Source: an uncultured Actinomycetes bacterium
GTDB lineage: Bacteria; Actinomycetota; Actinomycetes; Nanopelagicales; Nanopelagicaceae
Assembly (NCBI GenBank): GCA_903838035.1
Contig: CAILWW010000010.1
Location: 1 to 64,000, forward strand
Length of the DNA stretch: 64,000 nt
Reading direction: 5' to 3'
Of the stretch, positions 43,694-54,770 are shown one piece after another. The position numbers were made by a program, and so were the translations under genes. A model generated the notes under the pieces. That model worked only from the letters and a program-made list of their open reading frames with translations, was not told the origin of the DNA and did no database searches. Within the stretch, counting starts at the first letter, position 1; each line of letters opens with the position of its first letter.

Positions 43694-44073
43694 CCTTCGA
43701 TTTGGCTGGCGATACCGCGCAGCACTTTGGCTAGACGCTCTGCATCAGCTCCGGATGGATGGCGCCCATGGCGAATTCCATTTCCGACTTTATCCAAAAT
43801 TTTGATGGTGTCTTCAATCATGGTCGCAAGATCATCGGCGTTAGCGCGAGTATTTGCAACTACTGATGCTGGCTCTTCGAGAACGTGAACCGCGTGAGCT
43901 TGTGGCCCGCGTCGTCCTTCGATGATGCTGAATTCAAGTTTTGTTCCAGGCTTTACTGTGGCAACACCGGCAGGAAGGGCGGAGGATGCGAGGTAAACAT
44001 CTTCGCTCTCATCGGATGCAATAAATCCAAACCCTTTTTCAAGGCTGTACCACTTCACGCGACCGACTGGCAT
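43690..44073 (-). CDS. Cold-shock domain protein with C-terminal extension
   Basis: 127 residues. The first 65 form a cold-shock OB domain (MPVGRVKWYSLEKGFGFIAS with the RNP1-like KGFGFI, then GPQAHAVHVL). The remaining 60 residues are helical and charged and not found in ordinary CspA. AAGGAG six bases before the ATG shows a leadered transcript; the upstream gap contains a small CCGCA-GAAA-TGCGG hairpin. Likely an RNA chaperone. Confidence 0.92.
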   Translation of the reverse strand: MPVGRVKWYSLEKGFGFIASDESEDVYLASSALPAGVATVKPGTKLEFSIIEGRRGPQAHAVHVLEEPASVVANTRANADDLATMIEDTIKILDKVGNGIRHGRHPSGADAERLAKVLRGIASQIEG

Positions 44074-44151
44074 TGTGACTCCTTGTTGTTAGGTTTAATT
44101 AGATTCGGGGCCGCATTTCTGCGGGCTGCTTCTCGGAAGGGAAAGTTTAAC

Positions 44152-44853
44152 CTATTCGGCAGTGACCATGGCTTCGGAATGTGCTCCGCAACCGTGATCG
44201 ACCGAGACTACGCGTGCGTCCTCGGGTGACAAGACGTTGGCGCAGACCCCAAATGCTGAACGTAGTGATCCGGCTATCGGAATAAAAAACCCACAGGACT
44301 GACATGGCTTCGGGGCGTTCTGGGCCATTGGCGAGTTCGGGCCGCGATCACCTTCATACCAACGCTTGCTCGCTAAGTCGCGACCAACGATGGAGAGAAC
44401 GCGCGCACGCCCTAAACCAAATTCAAAGAGTTGTGATGGATCGAGTTCTTCATCGCCAGGCAGAGCTGCATAGCCAGGAACCAAACGCTCATCATTGGCT
44501 GATGTAGGAATGATGTCGCCAACACCAACATCGCCCGGAAGAATGCGATCTTTATAAGCAACCCATTCCGGAGCAAGAAGTGATTCCTCGCCGGGGAGTA
44601 GGACTACATCACAAACAGTTGCGGATGATGATGAATCAACTTTTGCAAGTGATACCGCCCAACGCCAACCCATATATCCAGGGAGCGCCGCTTCAAAAAG
44701 ATAAGTCGCAATACGCGCATCAGTATTTCCATCTGCCGAACTTTCATCGGTATCGACAGATACGAGCGTGCCGACAAAATCAGAATTAACCGCATCCTCT
44801 ATTGCGGCAGCACGAGCGAGCTCTGCTGCGTTGAAAGGATCGATAATTGCCAT
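44152..44853 (-). CDS. DUF3027 domain protein
   Basis: 233 residues from the ATG at 44853, which has TAAGGT six bases upstream (a further ATG at 44859 is in frame). Acidic N-terminal region with GWRWAVSLAKVDSSSSATVCDVVLLPGEESLLAPEWVAYKDRI, matching the actinobacterial DUF3027 core, then a Cys/His-rich end (CQSCGFFIPI, FGVCANVLSPEDARVVSVDHGCGAHSE) that looks like a metal-binding knuckle. Function unknown; neighbour of a cold-shock gene as in other actinobacteria. Confidence 0.85.
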   Translation of the reverse strand: MAIIDPFNAAELARAAAIEDAVNSDFVGTLVSVDTDESSADGNTDARIATYLFEAALPGYMGWRWAVSLAKVDSSSSATVCDVVLLPGEESLLAPEWVAYKDRILPGDVGVGDIIPTSANDERLVPGYAALPGDEELDPSQLFEFGLGRARVLSIVGRDLASKRWYEGDRGPNSPMAQNAPKPCQSCGFFIPIAGSLRSAFGVCANVLSPEDARVVSVDHGCGAHSEAMVTAE

Positions 44854-44871
44854 GTGCATACCTTAAAGGAG

Positions 44872-44912
44872 AAAGGCCCCGAATAATAATTTACGCATTA
44901 TTCGAGGCCTTT
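44872..44912. terminator. Bidirectional-type hairpin after groEL
   Basis: AAAGGCC-C-CGAATAAT pairs with ATTATTCG-A-GGCCTTT (15 pairs, one mismatch) around a nine-base loop. It lies between the groEL stop and the DUF3027 start. Only three T follow the stem on the minus strand, so termination efficiency is uncertain. Confidence 0.7.
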
Positions 44913-44931
44913 CCCGCAGAACTTTCTGAGT

Positions 44932-46596
<1,665 letters not shown>

Positions 46597-46623
46597 TTAT
46601 CACTCTGACCCCTTGAGTGCTAA
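46597..46623 (-). promoter_or_regulatory. CIRCE operator for HrcA
   Basis: On the minus strand TTAGCACTC - nine bases - GAGTGATAA, differing from the CIRCE consensus at one base of the right arm. It is about 50 bases upstream of the groEL ATG. It predicts heat induction by release of HrcA; hrcA itself is not in the window. Confidence 0.9.
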
Positions 46624-46666
46624 CGCCTAATCTAGGGCAATTTTGAAATCAACGCCAAGTCGAAAC

Positions 46667-46725
46667 CGATTTAGGCTCCACTGGCGGCCTGCAAAAAGCC
46701 AACGCCGCCTCACGGAGCTAAATCG
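46667..46725 (-). other. Long imperfect hairpin between DUF3263 and groEL
   Basis: CGATTTAG with CTAAATCG (8 pairs), then CTCC with GGAG beyond a one-base bulge, then GGCGGC with GCCGCC, around a 15-base loop. It begins 43 bases after the DUF3263 stop and precedes the groEL promoter. No T-run follows on either strand, so it is not a standard terminator. Confidence 0.5.
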
Positions 46726-46767
46726 ATATTCGCCGAATTGCGGGGTGGGCAACCGCCCTAGAGCGAG

Positions 46768-47046
46768 CTACTTGGAGCGGGCGTTGGTGCGAGCTTCGCG
46801 CAGGCGGCGCAGGCGCTTTACCAGCATGGGCGAAGCGAGAAGTGCATCTTCGCGGTCAATCAGGTTATTCAAAAGTTGGTAGTAAGCCGGAGGGGCCATA
46901 TCGAAAAGCTCTTTGATGGCGCTCTCTTTGGCGCCGGCATAACGCCACCATTGGCGCTCGAATTCGAGGATGCGGACTTCAAGCTCGGTCAAAATCGCGG
47001 ATTGAAGAGCGAGCTGATCTAGTTGTTGAAGTGAGGCGTTTTCCAT
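46768..47046 (-). CDS. DUF3263-like protein
   Basis: 92 residues. The core LEVRILEFERQWWRYAGAKESAIKELFDM and AYYQLLNNLIDREDALLASPMLVKRLRRLRE is the pattern of the actinobacterial DUF3263 family, predicted to be helical with a basic C-terminus (possibly nucleic-acid binding). TAGTAT lies exactly six bases before the ATG, so it is probably leaderless. Function unknown. Confidence 0.85.
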   Translation of the reverse strand: MENASLQQLDQLALQSAILTELEVRILEFERQWWRYAGAKESAIKELFDMAPPAYYQLLNNLIDREDALLASPMLVKRLRRLREARTNARSK

Positions 47047-47105
47047 ATCCGCATACTAAGTGAAGGGGCTGACAATTTCTGGAATTTGAGCAAGTTTTTC
47101 AATAT

Positions 47106-48470
47106 TTAAAGTGTTGCCAATATCGCTTCAATATCGCTGACTTTTGTCCAGGGATTTACTATCGCAAATCGCAAAATGGGCTGCCCTTTATGGGCCGATG
47201 GCGTCACAAATCCGATCTGGTCGGCGAGCAATTTATCGGACCATTCTTGATATTGCGCAGCGCTCCAACCATCTCGCGTAAATGCCACAATCGAGAGTTC
47301 GGGTTCCATCAGCAAAGTTAAACGAGGGTGCTGCTTAATCAATTCTGCGGCATCACGCGCCATCTGCATCGTTGCTTCTACCGCGTCGGCATATTCATTT
47401 GTGCCATGCGCTGCAAGTGAGAACCAGAAAGGTAAACCGCGCGCTCGCCGGGTGAGGTTGATGGCGTAATCCGATGGATTCCATTCGCCATCATCTTCCA
47501 AAGTATCAAGATAGGCAGCATGTTGAGTATGCGCCTTCTTTCCCGTCGATGGATCGCGATAAATCAAAGCACAGGCATCGAAGGGCGCGAATAACCATTT
47601 GTGTGGATCGACAATTAATGAGTCAGCCATTTCCACACCATTAAATAATGGACGAACATCTGGAGCGCAGAGACCAGCAAGGCCATATGCACCATCGACG
47701 TGGAACCAAATTCCGCGCTCCTTTGCGAAGCTACCAATGCTGGTTAAGTTATCGATTATTCCTAAATTAGTTGTTCCGGCCGTTGCCACAATGGCAAAGA
47801 CTCCATGTCCTGGATGCTCTGATAAATAGCTATCAATTTCCTGAGCGCATGCTGCTCCTTGTAAAGATCCGGAGGCATCGGGCTCAATCAAGATTACTTC
47901 TACATCCATTACTGCCGCCGCAGATTTAATCGATGAGTGCGCTTCCGCGCTGGCGGCAACCGCCCAACGCTTTACTTCCGGGTGCTTTTCTCGAGCATCC
48001 ATCCGTGCGGCTACAAGTGCCGATAAATTTCCAATCGTTCCACCTTGCACAAAGACTCCGCCGGCACTTTCTGGCAGACCTGCTAAATCGGAAATCCAAC
48101 GCAGCGCTTGATTCTCTGCGTAAACAGCGCCTGCGCCTTCTAGCCAGGAACCGCCATAAAGCGCGCTTGCTCCAACCACGAGATCAAAGAGGTTTGCGTA
48201 TTCGCTTGGCGCGGATGGAATGAATGCGAGATAACGCGGATGATCGGTTGAGATGCAAGCGGTGGCTAGTACATCTTTAAAGAGTTCGAGCGTTTTGTGC
48301 CCGCCCATACCTTCTGGGGTAATCGTATTTCCGGTGAGCGCAAAGAGCTCTTCTGGAGATTTGGGGTGATCTAGTGGCGGATCGGTGCGAAGTCGAACCA
48401 AGCTGTACTGAAGAATTTCATGTGCAAGTTCTTCGACTTCTGGAGTGAACTCATGCACCGGTCTTAGCAT
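47106..48470 (-). CDS. PLP-dependent group II decarboxylase
   Basis: 454 residues, amino-acid decarboxylase family (aromatic-L-amino-acid/glutamate type). GGVFVQGGTIGNLSAL, WAVAASAEAHSSIKSAA, ATAGTTNLGIIDNL, WFHVDGAYGLAGLC and the PLP lysine in IVDPHKWLFAPFDA are present. The substrate is not fixed by sequence; tyrosine, tryptophan, DOPA or aspartate are all possible. Its ATG lies within the last codons of the upstream SDR gene (20-base overlap), so the two are cotranscribed. Confidence 0.92.
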   Translation of the reverse strand: MLRPVHEFTPEVEELAHEILQYSLVRLRTDPPLDHPKSPEELFALTGNTITPEGMGGHKTLELFKDVLATACISTDHPRYLAFIPSAPSEYANLFDLVVGASALYGGSWLEGAGAVYAENQALRWISDLAGLPESAGGVFVQGGTIGNLSALVAARMDAREKHPEVKRWAVAASAEAHSSIKSAAAVMDVEVILIEPDASGSLQGAACAQEIDSYLSEHPGHGVFAIVATAGTTNLGIIDNLTSIGSFAKERGIWFHVDGAYGLAGLCAPDVRPLFNGVEMADSLIVDPHKWLFAPFDACALIYRDPSTGKKAHTQHAAYLDTLEDDGEWNPSDYAINLTRRARGLPFWFSLAAHGTNEYADAVEATMQMARDAAELIKQHPRLTLLMEPELSIVAFTRDGWSAAQYQEWSDKLLADQIGFVTPSAHKGQPILRFAIVNPWTKVSDIEAILATL

Positions 48471-49968
48471 CCTTTGTTCGCGCGCTCTTTACCAGATTAC
48501 GGAGCATTGTAGGGAATACAAAAGAATGCAATGGCAAGATTGCAAACCAGTAAGCCTGGCCGCCAAGGCCACGTGGTGAGAAGAGAGCCTCTTGTGTAAC
48601 TCGTCGCAAAAGTTTTCCATTAACTTCTACCTCTTCTAACCGAAATTCTAGCCATGCCTTTCCCGGCAGAATCATCTCGGCATAAAGGCGAAGTTTCTCG
48701 CCCGGAATAACTTCTTCTACTCGCCAAAAATCTAAACTATCACCGACGCGCAAATGCTTCGGATCGCGGCGACCTCTGCGAAGTCCAACTCCCCCAACCA
48801 TTCGATCGAGAACTCCACGGGCCCACCAAAGAAAATCTACGCCATACCAACCGGTCTGGCCACCAATTTCTTCAATGCTCTGCCACAAACTTACGCGCGA
48901 GACATCCACTGTTACATCGCGATGATCTTTATAAAGAGTTTCACCAGCCCAGGCGGGATCGCTCTGTGCCTTCTGCCATGGGGCGGTCGGAGCGGTGGCA
49001 TCAGACCAGCGAGTTTCTACTTCTCCCTTAGTTGTACGAGAAAGAGCGTACTCGATGGATTGCTTTAAGTTCAGCAACCCATGTGGAGGCGGAGGGATGA
49101 TGGCATCAATCGACTTGTTTGGATCTGCAACAACTTCACTGATGAGGGAATGCACGAGTGGTTTGGCAAGAGATGCCGGCACTGGAGTGACAAGTCCAAT
49201 CCACAAACTCGAAAGTCCGGGAGTGAGAACCGGAATTTTAATTATCCATCGACGTCTTAAGCCAGAGATCTTGGCAAAGGTCTGCATCATCTCTTCGTAA
49301 GTAATCACTTCTGGACCACCGATATCGAAAATCCCAGAGACTGGTTTAATCAAGAGCGCCGCCTGTGTGAGATACCAGAGCACATCTCGAACTGCGATCG
49401 GTTGCGTCTTATTCGTTACCCACTTAGGAGTGGTCATGATTGGCAGGCGGTGAGTTAAATGGCGAAGCATTTCAAAGGATGCCGAACCGGAACCAATAAT
49501 AATTCCGGCTCGAAATTCGAGAACCGGAACTTTTCCAGATGCAAGTTGTACACCGGTGTTAGCCCTGGAAGCGAGGTGTTGGCTAATCTTTTTATCGTTA
49601 GCAATTCCGCCTAGATAGACAATTTGCTTGACGCCGGATTCTTCGGCCGCGCGGGCGAAATTGCGGGCCATTTCCGCCTCAATTTCATCAAAGCGTGGGC
49701 CGAGATTAATAGAGTGCATTAAATAGAAAACTGTATGAATTCCTTGGAGTGCTGTCGTTACTTCTGCAAAGTTATTAGCATTTGCAACGCAAACCTCAAC
49801 TTCGTTAAACCAGGGTTGTCCTTTAATCTTCTTCTGATCTCGCACCATGACGCGAACATCGAGGCCCTCATCACATAATTGGCGCACGAGCCGGCCGCCG
49901 ACATAACCAGAAGCTCCCGTAACAAGAACTTTACGTTGGCCTGGGGTGCTCTGAATGGGAGAGTTCAT
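48451..49968 (-). CDS. SDR-type NAD(P)-binding protein with DUF2867 C-terminal domain
   Basis: 505 residues. The N-terminal part (to about 300) is an atypical short-chain dehydrogenase/NmrA-type Rossmann fold (KVLVTGASGYVGGRLVRQL, VFYLMHS, IVYLGGI). The C-terminal 150 residues form a DUF2867 domain (WWARGVLDRMVGGVGLRRGRRDP, FAILPLHSFVFPTM). Members are thought to act as redox-linked or electron-transfer-associated proteins; no substrate is known. TACTGT lies seven bases before the ATG. Divergent from NDH-2. Confidence 0.88.
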   Translation of the reverse strand: MNSPIQSTPGQRKVLVTGASGYVGGRLVRQLCDEGLDVRVMVRDQKKIKGQPWFNEVEVCVANANNFAEVTTALQGIHTVFYLMHSINLGPRFDEIEAEMARNFARAAEESGVKQIVYLGGIANDKKISQHLASRANTGVQLASGKVPVLEFRAGIIIGSGSASFEMLRHLTHRLPIMTTPKWVTNKTQPIAVRDVLWYLTQAALLIKPVSGIFDIGGPEVITYEEMMQTFAKISGLRRRWIIKIPVLTPGLSSLWIGLVTPVPASLAKPLVHSLISEVVADPNKSIDAIIPPPPHGLLNLKQSIEYALSRTTKGEVETRWSDATAPTAPWQKAQSDPAWAGETLYKDHRDVTVDVSRVSLWQSIEEIGGQTGWYGVDFLWWARGVLDRMVGGVGLRRGRRDPKHLRVGDSLDFWRVEEVIPGEKLRLYAEMILPGKAWLEFRLEEVEVNGKLLRRVTQEALFSPRGLGGQAYWFAILPLHSFVFPTMLRNLVKSARTKDAKTGA

Positions 49969-50036
49969 GTAATCAACAGTAGACTGCGCTTCTCAAATAA
50001 GAAACTTTTGTGAACTGAGTAGAGCGAGGTATTTGA

Positions 50037-51269
50037 ATGACTACCCCCATAAAGCCCCGCGTTCTTATCTTGGGTGGCGGCTTCGGCGGGATGGCCGTTG
50101 CGCAGGCCCTCGGAAAAGATTTGCAGGTCACAGTTGTTGATCGCCACAACTACCAGACTTTTCTGCCACTTCTCTATCAGGTTTCGACCGCAGGGCTAGC
50201 TGCCGATCACGTCGCCTATCCGATTCGCGGTGCGCTCTCGAAAATTAATGGTCGTTTTCGTATGGGATCTCCGATCTCGATTGATCACCGCAATAAGACA
50301 GTAAAACTCGACTCCAGTGAAGTGCTTGCATTTGATCATCTGGTTGTCGCCCTTGGTTCAGTCACGGCTGATTTTGGAACGCCAGGCGTTGAAGAGCATG
50401 CGCTCGGCATGAAGAATATTCATGAGGCCCTCACCATCCGTGCCGAAGTAATGCGTCGATTTGAAGATCTCTGCCGATTTGAAGATGACACCCGTTTCTC
50501 TATTGCAGTTGTTGGCGGCGGACCAACCGGCGTAGAGATGGCTGGCGCACTCGCGGAACTCGTTCGTGGTCCACTTAAGAGTGATCAAGCGCACGCCGCA
50601 AAACATATTGATATCTCGCTGATCGAAGCCGGTCCACGCATCCTGCCAATGTTCGCTCAATCCCTCACGGATAAAGCCACTAAGAATCTGGTTGATCTTG
50701 GCGTTAACGTCATGACAAATACCGCAGTAAAGGAAGTCTCCAGTCGCGAAATTCATCTTCGTGACGGTCGCACTATTCCAGCTGAAATCACGATCTGGGC
50801 TGCTGGCGTTAAAGGTGCGCCCGCCATCAATGACTTGACTCTCCCCGTTGTCGCGGGCCGACTCGATGTCGATCCGACCATGCAAGTAAAGAATTACCCT
50901 CACATCTGGGCGGTCGGCGATATCTCTGGTGCCAAGGGTGCCGATGGTCGCTTCTTGCCAATGGTTGCACCCGTAGCGATGCAACAAGGTCGATTTGTTG
51001 CGGCTCAAATCAAGCGCATTATCAAGAATGAAAAGTTAGCCGAGTTTAAATATCGCGATAAAGGTTCGATGGCCACAATTGGCCGTCATAAGGCAATCGT
51101 GCAAGTCAACAAGATTAAGTTCTCCGGATACTTTGCTTGGGTAACCTGGCTCTTTCTCCACCTCTTCTATCTCATGGGTGGCCGTAACCGAATTGGCACA
51201 ATCGTGGATTGGTGTTGGAATTACCTCACCTTTGATCGCGGAAACCGCCATATCCTCGATTCAATGTAA
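50037..51269 (+). CDS. ndh: Type II NADH dehydrogenase
   Basis: Single-subunit, non-pumping NADH:quinone oxidoreductase at the inner membrane face. 410 residues: FAD-binding RVLILGGGFGGMAVAQAL, YQTFLPLLYQVSTAGLAADHVAYPIR, NAD-binding AVVGGGPTGVEMAGALAEL, IWAVGDISGA and a C-terminal amphipathic/hydrophobic region (FAWVTWLFLHLFYLMGGRNR) for membrane contact. The start lies 68 bases from the divergent SDR gene. Confidence 0.95.
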   Translation: MTTPIKPRVLILGGGFGGMAVAQALGKDLQVTVVDRHNYQTFLPLLYQVSTAGLAADHVAYPIRGALSKINGRFRMGSPISIDHRNKTVKLDSSEVLAFDHLVVALGSVTADFGTPGVEEHALGMKNIHEALTIRAEVMRRFEDLCRFEDDTRFSIAVVGGGPTGVEMAGALAELVRGPLKSDQAHAAKHIDISLIEAGPRILPMFAQSLTDKATKNLVDLGVNVMTNTAVKEVSSREIHLRDGRTIPAEITIWAAGVKGAPAINDLTLPVVAGRLDVDPTMQVKNYPHIWAVGDISGAKGADGRFLPMVAPVAMQQGRFVAAQIKRIIKNEKLAEFKYRDKGSMATIGRHKAIVQVNKIKFSGYFAWVTWLFLHLFYLMGGRNRIGTIVDWCWNYLTFDRGNRHILDSM

Positions 51270-51282
51270 TTAAGATTTACTT

Positions 51283-52089
51283 ATGCGCTCTACCTCTGGT
51301 TACATCAATCTTCGTGGTCATGATATTTGGTCGGTTCAATACTCCCAGTTCGGTGCAAAGGGCGAGCCAGTTCTCTTGCTACATGGTGGATTAAGTTCCA
51401 CCGATAGCTGGGATTACACGATGCTTCCCGCACTCAAAAAGCGGCGCGTTTTCGCTTATGACCGTACAGCGCATGGTCGCACCGGAACCCGCGAAGGCTT
51501 CTATCACTTTGATTTTCAGACCGATGAAGCAATCGCATACATCGAAGATGTCATCAAAGAACCTGTACACCTCATTGGTTGGAGTGATGGTGGAATCATC
51601 TCTCTAATGGTTGCCATCAAACGTCCTGATCTGGTGAAGTCAATCGTTGCCATCGGAACCAACTATCACTACGACAGTGGCCTGACGCTTGTTCAAGAAG
51701 ATCCGGAGATTATTATTTCGGAAGAGGATGCCGCCAAATTTGCGATGCGCTCTCCTGATCCCGCCCATATGCAGGAAATCATTATTCGTAAGGCATACGA
51801 AGTCTGGAACTCTGAACCAACCATGAGTAAAGATGACCTCGCGCAAATCACCTGCCCAGTCCTAGTACTCACTGGCGATGACGAGCCTTTCTCCAACCAC
51901 CACACCATTGATCTTTATGAATCGCTGCCAGATGGTCGCCTAGCAATCATCCCAGGCGCTTCACACTTCGTAGTCAAAGAGAAGAGTTCAATCGTGCAGG
52001 CACACATTCGAGATTTCTATCGGAATCAGCAATACCCCGAGACCAAGTGGCCTCGACTTCGAGCTAAATCAGAACTAGAGCAGCAGTAA
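51283..52089 (+). CDS. Alpha/beta hydrolase
   Basis: 268 residues. Motifs: VLLLHGGLSSTDSW (oxyanion hole), GWSDGGIISLM (nucleophile Ser), a late Asp in VLTGDDEPF and His in PGASHFV. The substrate is unknown. TAAGAT lies six bases before the ATG, so it is leaderless, 13 bases after ndh. Its end overlaps the convergent LuxR gene by 15 bases. Confidence 0.9.
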   Translation: MRSTSGYINLRGHDIWSVQYSQFGAKGEPVLLLHGGLSSTDSWDYTMLPALKKRRVFAYDRTAHGRTGTREGFYHFDFQTDEAIAYIEDVIKEPVHLIGWSDGGIISLMVAIKRPDLVKSIVAIGTNYHYDSGLTLVQEDPEIIISEEDAAKFAMRSPDPAHMQEIIIRKAYEVWNSEPTMSKDDLAQITCPVLVLTGDDEPFSNHHTIDLYESLPDGRLAIIPGASHFVVKEKSSIVQAHIRDFYRNQQYPETKWPRLRAKSELEQQ

Positions 52090-54666
52090 CTCTTTTCCTT
52101 TTGTAACAGCTGCATCTCGAGAGTCCACACCAAGCTTCTTATAGACATTCTTTAGATGCGTCTTAATCGTGTTATTTGAAATATGCAGGGTTGAAGCAAT
52201 TTGAGTAATGGGAAGCCCCGTTGGAAGGCGGCGCAAGATATCTAACTCGCGCTTTGTTAAAGGATTTGCTAATCCGCCACCTTTCATATTTCGCTCCTTC
52301 ATATTTTCACGAATTGCGCTTGCCAATGATTCGACATAAACACTTGGGTGATCTGAGGCAAAATCTAAGAGCATATTTTTAAATTCGTAGGTTTGAGAGA
52401 GGAAAATTCTTCGATGACCGTGAGGTAGGGCGAGATGGAGGGCGTTGTGAATATGTTCTCTGGCTATTGCTGGTTGAGTCACATAATAATCAGCAAGCAA
52501 AATTTCCTTATTAATTTCTTCGCGGACGGTTCTTCCGGGGAGGGCCTCAATAAGCGAGAGAGCTTGTGTTGGATTCTTCCGCGTGGCAATTCCCGCAACA
52601 AAAGCACCAATGGTTGTCGTTCGAGGCAAACGATAAAGGAGCTCCTCAATTCTTTCGGTATCGCCAGCAATCACCCGAATAAATAGTTCGTGCTCATCAA
52701 CAATTCGATGGACCTGAAGATCGAGAAGTCGATTAGAGAGATAATCTCGAATCTCTCGCAAAGTTTTTAGCGAATCTGAAACTCGTCCCGTCTGGGCGGT
52801 GAGAAGGGCAGCCTTTGCCGAGAATGCAGCTACCCAAGGATATAAATCATGTTCTTTTGCCGAATCAATGAGGCTTCTGCAAAAGTCCAGCGCCTCTTGA
52901 TCTCGACCGAATTCTCGAGAACTTTCGGCCAAGCAATAGGTAACATCGTATGGCGCTAGTAAACCGGTATAGCCGTACTCGGCAGAGAGATTCAATGTAT
53001 AAAGCGCTAGGTCGCGGCAGTCCTTCATGCGCCCTTCGCCAAGTGCAACGCAAGCTTGGATGGCACTCAGCGCAACTAACGGCTTCTCATTTCGTGGAAA
53101 ATTCAAATTTTCGGCAATCTTGGCAATTTCACGTAATGATTCAAGGTCCTCGCTAAGTAGAGCTGCGCTAGCCGCAAATCTCAATCCGGTGATTGCCTTG
53201 CTCGAAGATAAGGCCTCGTGGGTAAAACTTTTCGTCGCCAGGGCGTTTACTCCCTCAATACATTTGGAGAATGCACCCTCTGAGAATTTTATGCGTGACT
53301 CCATAACACCAAGGTCGCCCTCAATTACAGTGAAATCATTTGTTCCATTAGCTGCACGAAGAAGAGTGGTGTATTTAGTTTTAAAGGATTCAAGGCTCTC
53401 TGAAACCATCGCAGCATAAGCTTCTACGAGTTGCTCACCAACCTCCTCTAAGCCCAACACATCAGCGACAACCTTGCGCCAGCGACGAAGCACATCACCT
53501 TGATTTGAATAGATCATTCTTCGAGTATTTTGTGCCACGATATTTTTAACTCGAGCTACTTCTCCGGCGGCCATCAATAAATCTATTGCTTCAATATCTT
53601 GATTGTTCTCGAGTAATATCTCCGCTGTAATTTTACAGAGCGCTTTATAGCTATTTTCATCACGAGTAAGATCCTCGTTGATGACATCTTTGATTATCGG
53701 GTTGATGAGGAATGTATTCTCATCAACCCCAAATTCTGAGATAAAAGTTCCATCGGCGCTCATGCGACGCAAAGTATTGCGGGCCGAGCTATCACCCATT
53801 TTTGAGGCTACATATTCTGGTCGTATAGCCGGAAAGAGGGACATCTCATAAAGAAAGTTCCGCTCGGATTCTTTGAGTGAAGAAATTGCGGTTCGGACAA
53901 GAGTCCGACTATCTAGCGATTTAAGGCGATCAATCCCCATTTCTTCATTGATAACGATTCCGGATTGAATTCCTTTAAGAATTATGTTGACCCCTGACGG
54001 CCACCCTTGCGCTAAATCTACACTCATGCGTTTTTTGTTATCTTTCAAATCCACTTCATAATATTCAGCTAGGGATTCGATTTCTTCCTGATTTAATTTT
54101 AAATCAGCGGCATTAATAACTTTAAGTACGTTGAGCGAAGCCGCACGAGCAGGAGTTATAGCAGGTATCGATGTTCGAGTGGTAACAGTTCGTAAATTAA
54201 GCGGGGCGTTGGCCTGCCAAATCTCCATCATAGGGGCGTGATCCGCTGAGTAATACTCGGCGCCATCTACAATGAAATTAACGATTGGCCCAAGAGTAGA
54301 AACTTCATTAGCGACCAGTCTGACAACTTCTGCAACATCCAGCTCTTTATTTACAATCGATTCTGCCCAAGGCGCAAAGTTAGGCCAACATCTTCGAAAG
54401 CTTTCGATAAAGTGAAAGAGGGTGGTCTTGGGATCATCGGCGAGCGAGGCGGTATGCCAAACGGTATTTGTCGGATGCATGGCCGCCCACTGGGAAGCCA
54501 GGGTGGTCTTGCCATACCCACTTGGAGCCACGATATAGGTGGCGTGTGGGACGGGCACTTCTAATTGCTCCAATAAATCATCGCGACGAATTAAGTGTGG
54601 CGGGACGATTGGAGGTGTTATTCGAGCGGCATTAACGCCAGGAAGTAGCGTTCGACGTTGACTCAT
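52075..54666 (-). CDS. Large LuxR-family (MalT/LAL type) transcriptional regulator
   Basis: 863 residues from the ATG at 54666 (AAAGGGG five bases upstream). The N-terminal STAND-type ATPase has Walker A APSGYGKTTLASQW near residue 45 and a Walker B-like FIVDGAEYYS; a long helical repeat region follows, and the end is a LuxR HTH (LTKRELDILRRLPTGLPITQIASTLHISNNTIKTHLKNVYKKL). Such proteins switch on operons after binding a small ligand; the ligand is unknown. The neighbour GMC oxidoreductase is the obvious candidate target. Confidence 0.92.
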   Translation of the reverse strand: MSQRRTLLPGVNAARITPPIVPPHLIRRDDLLEQLEVPVPHATYIVAPSGYGKTTLASQWAAMHPTNTVWHTASLADDPKTTLFHFIESFRRCWPNFAPWAESIVNKELDVAEVVRLVANEVSTLGPIVNFIVDGAEYYSADHAPMMEIWQANAPLNLRTVTTRTSIPAITPARAASLNVLKVINAADLKLNQEEIESLAEYYEVDLKDNKKRMSVDLAQGWPSGVNIILKGIQSGIVINEEMGIDRLKSLDSRTLVRTAISSLKESERNFLYEMSLFPAIRPEYVASKMGDSSARNTLRRMSADGTFISEFGVDENTFLINPIIKDVINEDLTRDENSYKALCKITAEILLENNQDIEAIDLLMAAGEVARVKNIVAQNTRRMIYSNQGDVLRRWRKVVADVLGLEEVGEQLVEAYAAMVSESLESFKTKYTTLLRAANGTNDFTVIEGDLGVMESRIKFSEGAFSKCIEGVNALATKSFTHEALSSSKAITGLRFAASAALLSEDLESLREIAKIAENLNFPRNEKPLVALSAIQACVALGEGRMKDCRDLALYTLNLSAEYGYTGLLAPYDVTYCLAESSREFGRDQEALDFCRSLIDSAKEHDLYPWVAAFSAKAALLTAQTGRVSDSLKTLREIRDYLSNRLLDLQVHRIVDEHELFIRVIAGDTERIEELLYRLPRTTTIGAFVAGIATRKNPTQALSLIEALPGRTVREEINKEILLADYYVTQPAIAREHIHNALHLALPHGHRRIFLSQTYEFKNMLLDFASDHPSVYVESLASAIRENMKERNMKGGGLANPLTKRELDILRRLPTGLPITQIASTLHISNNTIKTHLKNVYKKLGVDSRDAAVTKGKELLLL

Positions 54667-54676
54667 TGTTTCCCCT

Positions 54677-54770
54677 TTCACCCGCGATTAGTGTTTCACG
54701 GGGTGAGGGTTATTAGCGAAGAATCTATGACAGGCGAATAGATATCACCCTAAAGTTCACCCGCATTTAG
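54677..54770. repeat. Direct repeats flanking the LuxR-GMC gap
   Basis: TTCACCCGCNNTTAG occurs at 54677-54691 and 54756-54770 (13 of 15 bases identical), 79 bases apart, with TCACCC once more at 54745. One copy abuts the LuxR RBS, the other overlaps the GMC stop codon. They may be regulator sites for LuxR autoregulation. Confidence 0.35.

Noticed and set aside
50358-51008. 216-residue open frame opposite ndh
   Set aside because: Antisense to NDH-2 with its full set of motifs; the frame has no domain and arises from codon bias.
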